Shown here piece after piece: positions 45,801 to 54,800 of a DNA stretch of 56,135 nucleotides (position 1 is its first letter; each line of letters opens with the position of its first letter). A program made the translations under genes and the position numbers. Source of the DNA: Tubiluchus corallicola (Eukaryota; Priapulida; Priapulimorpha; Priapulimorphida; Tubiluchidae); NCBI GenBank assembly GCA_030141605.1, contig JAQGDQ010001194.1, positions 1-56,135 of the forward strand. The letters are read 5' to 3'. The notes beneath the pieces are model-generated. The model did no database searches and had not been told where the DNA came from. It saw only the letters and a program-made list of their open reading frames with translations.

Positions 45801-48800
45801 CTATGCAGTTATTTATGGTTGTTTAGTCACCCAGGTACAACAATAAATAACTGCATAGTTGTATTTGTTTGTAATGATTTTTTTTCGACAATTCACGTAA
45901 ACGCCCTGCACCTGACATAGCTTCCAGGCAGAACAAGTCTTTTACGACAATTCACGTAAACGCCCTGCACCTGACATAGCTTCATATTTTGTCAACATTA
46001 CAGCCCTCTAGCATTAAACATTCAGTCAATAGCTAACATGCTCTCAAGTTGTCATACAGTGATTCACAGAAATGGGCTGGTGAGCTGCCATCCATAAAAA
46101 CAACCACACTTAGTTTAGCAAGACAATATCATAACAAAAAGTTTACTTTTGTAAAACGCTAGCTTTATGTAAAAGTTACGTAAAAAGTGAGAAAAAATAT
46201 GTAAAGATCAAAACTCAAGAGAGCAAAAAGCACTTTACTTTTTTATTTATCTCTCTTAGAATCTTCTGACTCAATGTCACACAAGACGTCAACCACGTCT
46301 GCTAAATTTGAACTGCTTGCGCTAAAATTGCTTCAAATATTCAGAATATTACATACCAGGGATGAGAATTTCCTTGTGTCCCCAGTAGAACTTCTGCTTG
46401 TGGTCCCCACTAAACGGATACACCATGGCCGACACAGACGGTGAATCGCGACGGCAGCAGTAGTCAAAGTCGAGCATTCCTTGTACAGCGCGCGGCTGCA
46501 GACCCCAAATCAATGCCTACATAAGCAACCTACTGTTAGTTAGTGTTATGAAATATTCAGATTTATATCACCTATTTATTACAGGTTAAACAAAACAAGT
46601 CCCTATCAGCATTTAAAACAAAATTAAAATCACTAATATTAACCGGATATGAAATACCATCACATCAGTACGACAACATGCACACTAATTCAGAATTCAT
46701 ATATCCACGGCCATATTAATTAAATCACAGTTTTTCATTTTTTTGTGCATAGTTGTAAATACGTTTGATTTTATTCGTCGTTACTTTCCATTACTGCACA
46801 GTAGTTTAGATTGCACTGACGCATTTGCCTTTAGCAGTGTAAGTTTTTATTAACTAACACTGATTGATCATCTCTGTAAAGTTTTTATCAGTGATTATCA
46901 ATGTATTTTACTGGCAAATAAAGATTATTTTTTATATCTACATATATAAAGTTAAATGAACAAGGAGCATCCTATAGCATCATCTTATAAATCAAACGAA
47001 TGTTATTTATCGAGTATTTACGAAAATGCAAGAATATTGCTTGATAGCTATAGTTAAGTGTCATAAGCTCCGGTAAATACACGAATGAGTGACAACAGAT
47101 TAATTCTAGACACAAAAAAGAATAAAATTTATGTTAACACAAAGAGCAAAATAAATGTATAAATTGTGCATAATATTTACTGTGCAATCTTCAATATCGA
47201 CCCTGTTCAAGAAATAATTTAACATCTTAGCAACCTACGATTACTTTGGTTCATGATTTATAACAGGAAATGCGACATAAACACAAAATGTTTTACTAAG
47301 TATCACTGGAAGCCACTTGGTCAAACAGAAAACACAAAAAATTCTTGTTCGAGTGCAGATGGCTTGCATGGTTAAAAATGCAAACAGAAAAGCACAAAAT
47401 CCTAGTACCTGGACAATACGGCAGGAGTGTGCAAATTATCTGACTAGCCGGGCCACATTAAACTTTACGCAATTCCTGCGGGCCACATGCAGTTTGATCA
47501 AGAAGCCAAGTACAGTAGGACCTAATAACGATTTTTTGCATCCGACCTGCGTACATCATTACTACTACACACAAGAAACTATTTTAGAAGTTATTAAAAT
47601 TTATATTACAAACCATATATTTCTACTTTCAGGACAGATAGTGGTAATTTCATTACAATGCATACTAGTAATGTGTATCACACAGTCTGTGTAGTACAGT
47701 GTTATTAAGCTACAACCGTCTTGTAAGGGTTAATGGCATCCGATCTAGTTGAAAAAACTACCCACACTATCTTCGGGAACGTGGCACGGACTTCAGCTGG
47801 ATACACTCAATTAATCGCCCGAGCCGCACTTTCATTAGGTTGATAAATCTCTTCGCGGGCCGCACAAATTCTCTCGGTGGGCAATTTGCACACCCCTACA
47901 ATACGGGTCACACTAAGATTGTTTTAAAATGACAATTTACCTTTGTTTTTCTGTGAAATAGAGGTCTGTTTCCCACAGCGTTGCCCGACGCATGGATGTC
48001 GTTCTCGTGTGCATCGATAGAATTCTCCACAGCAGAAGATGAACTCGACGGTCCATTCAGCATCCGAGCTGCCAAATTTGGATCAGATCCCTAAACAGTG
48101 ACTAATTATCACTTGACTAATAAGCGACTTTGTGAAAACTTATTGTAAACATCAATTAACTTTGCCCAACGAATTATTAATCAAATGACATGAAATAAAC
48201 AAGTGTAAACTGCTATCAATTTAGTTAAAGGAAAACCGGACGATTGTGTAAACATTAGTTCAGAATAAAGAATGCTCTAAAATATTGAAAACTACAATAG
48301 CTTTTTTTTAATCAAAGCTTAGATTAAATAATAATTACTTCGGACACTCAAATTTCGTTAAGCTTTCAAAGCTACGCGAGGCTCAGTGAATCTACTAAGA
48401 TTGGCAGTGGCGCCTTTTTGTTACGTTCCCGTGGCCGACAAATAGGTAGCATAGATAATCATGAACTGCAATGTTAGTTTCTGATGTTATATGATGTAAA
48501 GCCCATTTTCGTGACATCACGAGTTTAGGCACTACTATAACACCTATGCAAATGTGATTGATGCGCACAGGAGATACCTGCCATTGCACAAACTGTGGTT
48601 AGTTTTTGACATAAGCAATAGCTGTGTTCGGTTGCAGTTAACTAACTTTCTAAGCTAATTATTCAAATATAAGGAACAATTGTAAACTTTTACAGGCAAG
48701 AAAATGTATATTTTGAACAGTAAATTAAAATGAGATTGAGTCTAAACAATCGTCTGGTCTTCCTTTAACGAAATACTGGTGTCTAGTTGTGAAGAAATAT

Positions 48801-51800
48801 AACAAAAACCTCGAGGATAAAACACTTTAAAATGCATGGCTTTAGTCAACAGTGAGATTAGTGATTAGCAAATATCAGCTATTTTTAGCATGGCTTATAC
48901 AGAAATGTTGAACTAGAACTAAAACATGCAAAATGAAATAAAACAAGAAAAGTGAGAAATGATACAACAAATCCAACCCAGGGATGAGAATGACAAATTG
49001 TAAAAAACTCTGAAACAGGCCGGGGGTTTGAGGACAGCAACAAATTGAAATTTTGTGACCATAGAGAACCTCTAAGTGGACTTAAAACATCAATTACCTT
49101 GTTTCATGCATAATTTAAAATACCCAACTATCAAGGATACATGATACCTAATTGTCTCAAAAATGCCTAAGTACTGGCCGCTCCTATGTAAAAGTATATA
49201 AAAACTGTCTGCAATTGACTCAAATAACTCCACACAATTGATTCTACATTTTTATACATAGAGATATATACGTGGTTACACTGATGTACGTGATGTAAAC
49301 AAAGTGACGGCCTGCCATCTAGCGGTCAGCTTGTGAAATAATGTACTGGGTCCGTAAAAATTTTCTCAACGAATTTACGAGATTTACAAAAATGGCACTA
49401 CTGGTCTTCCAAAAACTCGGAATTCTGCATATCCGCGGAAAATTCTCATCCCTGCCAAACTTGAATATTTTACAAAGCATGCTTTAATAATAACCAAACA
49501 GATATTACGTAACAAAAACCCAGGTTAAGGTTTCTCATTACCTTTACCAAAGCGGTAATTTATTCATAGCAAATTTTCCCAAAGAAAAGGTGAGCAAACG
49601 AAACATAAATAGATATTTTTAAGTTAAGTTATTTAAAATTTACACATGCCATGCTTTTATTACCTGTGTACTTTGTGCTTTTGTCTGCAAGTTGAAAAAA
49701 AGAAATAAATGGGTTTCAGTCATTAGAGATGTCATTAATAGAGCACATAAAAGATAATACTTATTTTACATTAATAGAAAACAACTTGAAAAATTACCAT
49801 CACCTGAAAACCCACTTTCAATATACTAGACTAAAGTGTTAGAGTGTCAAACTTTTCACTACAGCAAAGCAATATTTCACGATGTTGCTATGCACACGCG
49901 CTGTAGGTCAAAGGTTAAGTGAACCCCAGCAACGTGTCTTAAATACAACCGCAAACCGACACGTGGGTAAAGCAAAAATCGTTTGCCTAATCAGTTCAGA
50001 AACTTCAGTGACAATGCCACTTCCTTGTTGTTTTACAGGGGGTTACCCTTTTACTATCACCTGAAAACCCACTTTCATTATACTAGAGTGTTAAAGTGCA
50101 CATCGGTGAAGAGATAACTATGTAAGTAGTTATCGTGAAAAGATGACATTGTTTCGAAGACACCAATTAATATTCAATGAGCTTTTTCAAGGTTTCATTG
50201 TGCGCATAGTGTACCGTACCAATGAGTCTTAGCTACAACTGTCACATGACGTATTGGTAAAGCAAAGCCGTCTGGTACACCAATTCAGTAACATCAGTTG
50301 TTTTACGTGGACTTTATTTAATTCTGCATCAGTCTGTTTACAGAGAGATTTACTAGCAGAATCTTGCTTGGAAGCAAGAAAAATGAACTAGCAACGGTTC
50401 TAGCTAGCTGTTAAAACTGTTACTATTATGTCAGTGTGGGCTGCGAGGTGTTGTACAGCGGACACATGTGTTGTCTGGTATATTTAGTCTTTGACCTTTT
50501 CACGATCACCATCAATCACTGAAACTTTGAAAAGGCTTATCGACATCACTTGAAAAAAGTTCTTAATTGTACAATCTCAAGCATTTTCTTTTGAAAACCA
50601 AAAAATTATTAATAATACACTTTGATTAGAAATAGCTTAGCTAATAACTTGCAAAAACATGATCTTAATTTACACACATTTCTATGCAGAAATTATAATC
50701 AAAACAATAACTATTATGATGAATATGAAATGCTATACAAGTACACATTTTACATGTCTGCAACAAAGAAATGAAAAACATGTTAAATTTTATAAAATAT
50801 ATAAATTAATCGCATTTGACTGATTGAACTGGTTTGTAAAGAAGGGCTCGGGTTTTGAGCTAACAAAATGCAGGTACAATGTGCCACCAACACCAAACCC
50901 TAATAATACCTTGTCTACGTATGCACTCCTTCGCGTTATACACTGTGAATTAAAATGATGTATGATCTGTAATGGAATGAGGATGAAAATATAGACAGAG
51001 ATACGAGCCACAATAAGTGAGTGACAGGTAAATGATGTGAGATGGTTATGGCAACTATCATCTAGGGCAGGGGTGTGCAAATTATCTGACTAGCCGGGCC
51101 ACATTAAACTTTCCCGCAATTCCTGTGGGCCGCATACAGTTTGGTCAGGGAGGCAAGTACAGTAGGACCTAATAACGATTTTTTTGCATCCGATTTGCGC
51201 ACATATTACTACTGCATTACTACACTCACGAAACTATTTTAGAAGTTATTAAAATTTATATTAAAAACCATATTTTTTGGTCATGTCCGACAGTGACATT
51301 AAGTGACAACGGTCTTGTAAGGGTTAATGCCATCCGATCTAGAGGAAAAAACTACCCGCACTATCTTTGCGATATTGGCGCAGACTTCAGCTGGATTGCG
51401 TGGGCCGCACTTTCATTATGTTGACAAACCTCTTCGTGGGCCACATTAAACATTCCCGCAATTCCTGTGGGCCGTATACAGTTTGGTCAGGGAGCCAAGT
51501 ACAGTAGGACCTAATAACAATTTTTTTGCATCCGATTTGCGCACATCATTACTACTGCACTACTACACTCAAGAAACTATTTTATTTCGTCATGACCGAC
51601 AGTGACATTAAGTGACAACGGTCTTGTAAGGGTTAATGCCATCCAATCTAGAGGAAAAACTACCCGCACTATCTTTGCGATATTGGCGCAGATTTCAGCT
51701 GGATCGCACTTTGCACACCCCTGTTCTAGTGGCTCTAGCTATTTGCAAAGAAACCTATTAATATAATGAATGACTCGTACAGCAACAAGACTTTAGTCGG

Positions 51801-54800
51801 TTTTCATTATCACCGCTTTTCGAATTGTTTTTTGCTTGAACTTAAAAATGCTGTCGGCACTGTGCAATTTAATCCTAATTCTAATTTAAGATTTTAATTT
51901 ACATATTCATTTAATTTAATGTGAAATTTTTATTCGTTTATTTTTACTTATTTGAAATTATCTATTTAACGTACTAACCATGCATGGGGAGCATCATGGA
52001 AATATTGTACTATATACTATTTTGATGCACATCCACGTAAAAAAGAGATTCCGTGTTGATGTATAAGATATTAAATACAGTAGTATGTATAATTAGTTCT
52101 GTTCTCCCAAAAGCATCAACATCAAATTAGCTGCTAAGAATATGTTTTCCCTTTCATCATTATAAATTTAGACAATTTCAGAACATTGCTTAAGGTGTTC
52201 GCTTAGCCTCTCCGAATTTATTTAATCACATCAATTATTTTATCAATTTGTCAACCTAACGCAATCTATAAAAAGTTTTGTTAACTATATTTACCTTTCC
52301 GGAAGCGTCGAGCAAAAAGTTAGCTGTGGTCTCAAGCTTCTCGGGCTCCGACGGAATCTCTCGCGTGCCAAGAGCCATGCCCACGATGGCTGTCATATGA
52401 GTTTCTGGTCCGAATACATGAATTGGAACCCCCAACGTACTACCTAAAGAACAAATAGCCTATAACAATAATAATAATAACAAAACTCTTTCCTTGCAGG
52501 TGTCACATAACAGCCGAATGGTACATACTAAAATTCATACATAAAATTCATTCATAATGGTACATCAGACATTCTGATGTGGTATATAACCAGTTAAATA
52601 CTTTTAACTGCTGTTAACGATAGTGTTAATGAACATGACACTGATAAAACATGTGAGGGGCCTAGAGATGATTATACAGGTTAAAAAGTGTTGATGTATA
52701 AGATATTAAATACAGTAGTATGTATAATTAGTTTAGGTTAAAGTGTTGACGTATAAGACATTAAATACAGTACTATGTATAATTAGTTTAGGTTAAAGTG
52801 TTGACGTATAAGACATTAAATACAGTACTATGTATAATTAGTTTAGGTTAAAAGTGTTGATGTACAGTGCATTAAATACAGTACTATGTACAATTAGTAT
52901 AGTACAGAAAGCACTTATATGAAGCAGACCCCATATTTTCCTTGAACTAAATTAAAATAATATTGTTACAACGGCGAAATGCTATTTATTTTCACCACCC
53001 ACCCCCACATTGTGATGGTTCGATCCACTACAAAGCCATTGCATATCAGCGTTACATAGTAGCTGTAAGTAGCTGGTATGGAATGGCCTGGTCTGACAGA
53101 CAGGTTTTTAACATTTAAAAATGTCTTATGAGTCTTACAACTATGCACATATAATCAGATGGAATGTTTGCAGCTATAAACTTTCAATAATAACTAAAAT
53201 GCCTGTATCTTCAAACTAAAAGCAAATACTTCACTTACCTACATCTCTCATCAAGCGCAGACCCTCTTGGTAATTTGGACCGGCTCTCCGCACATAAATG
53301 GAAACATTGAACTCTCTTAGCTTTGACTGGAACTGCTGCAGAGCTCTAACTATGCCCTGCAAAAACAGAAGACTAAAATTGACAAGAATGGTCAAACGTG
53401 ATTGTTTGTAACACCCTCTTTATAGTGCAAAACAAGGGCATATCCAGGCTTTAAACTTAGGAGGGAGGGCCTCTAACTATGCCCTGCAAGAACAGAAGAC
53501 TAAAATAGACAGGAACAGTCAAACATCATTAAAACACCCTCTTTATAATGCAAAACAAGGGCATAGCCAGGTTCTAAAGTTAAGGGGAATAAGCACATAA
53601 AAAAGTCGCCATGGCACATACCAAACAATTTTCAACGCATTGATTATATGTTGTAATTTTGTGTTTGAAATCAAAACACAAGGAAGACGCAGTTTTAAAA
53701 GAAGTACATAATTGTTATTTTGCACTTAAAAGTAAAACACAATTAAAAAGTTCTACAGTAAGCTTATAAATCTCAAAACATAACAAAAACTTGTGTGTTA
53801 CTGAAATTTTAAACGTAAAACAGAAACAAAATGAACGAGCTTTAGAGCTTTTGAAAAGTCGACAATTTTGAAAAATGTGCTCAGAGGAAGAGGTTGCTCC
53901 CCTTTCATCTCCTATTAGCTACACCACTGGTGCAAAACCTCACTTAATGTCCATATAGACATGTATGTATAAATGCACCTCATTATGATGCCAAATTTGC
54001 TTTATGCCAACTTCCTCTGGAAAGGTGCGACTGAAGTATTAACCAATGTCTACCTTTTGCGGTAAAAACATCTTCAAAATTAGTAAAATTTCATGTTAGC
54101 TTTTCATATGCATAATAAGACTAATGGTATATAAACTGCTTTTATGTAACGTATAAATTACAAGTCATACAGATGCTAGCTAATACGGGAAAGAAACACT
54201 ACAAACAATATAGTAAAATAAGCTTAAAGGACAAGGGGTATCTGGAGTAGGTTTCAGAAAACCTTAAAAACTTATATTACTTTACAGCAATTTTATGCAT
54301 ATATCATAATTGTGTTGAAAGGAATTTTCGTTTGTTTTCATTTTAAATCTCCCACAACACTGTTCCGACTGCGCCATTACATGACGTCACGTAAATCAGG
54401 GGAAGAAAAGGCAATGTCAAATTATGTCCCAAAAAACTTTCAGTGCAAATCTGTATTACTTAGCATTTCGCTTACCTGCTGGAAAGACTTATGTAACTAG
54501 ACTAATAATTTAAGACAGTGGTTCCCAAACTTTCTCGGACCGTTACCCAAATCGGGAAACCCGGTCGTGTCAAAAGGTAAACACAAGTATATGCCACAAG
54601 CAAGCAAAATTATTTATGTTTGCTCGTGACATAAATAAACTTCCAGGTGTTATTGTTGTATTGTTGCCAAAACAAGAATTACAATTACTGAACCTGCTCA
54701 TTACTGAGTGAGCAGGTTCGTTCGAATAATTATTACTCGAACAAACGAAAACAAGAAGAAATGAATGACAACAACAAAATCTCAGTTAGTAGGACGGTTG

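Noticed and set aside
46357-46371. CAGGGATGAGAATTT resembling the terminal repeat of the element at 48979
   Set aside because: It is the end of an ACLY exon coding for the conserved EILIP residues, and there is no element body next to it. Coincidence.
47317-47694. 125-codon ORF on the plus strand
   Set aside because: Most of it lies in an hAT MITE with an exact 8-bp duplication; no similarity to a transposase is visible.
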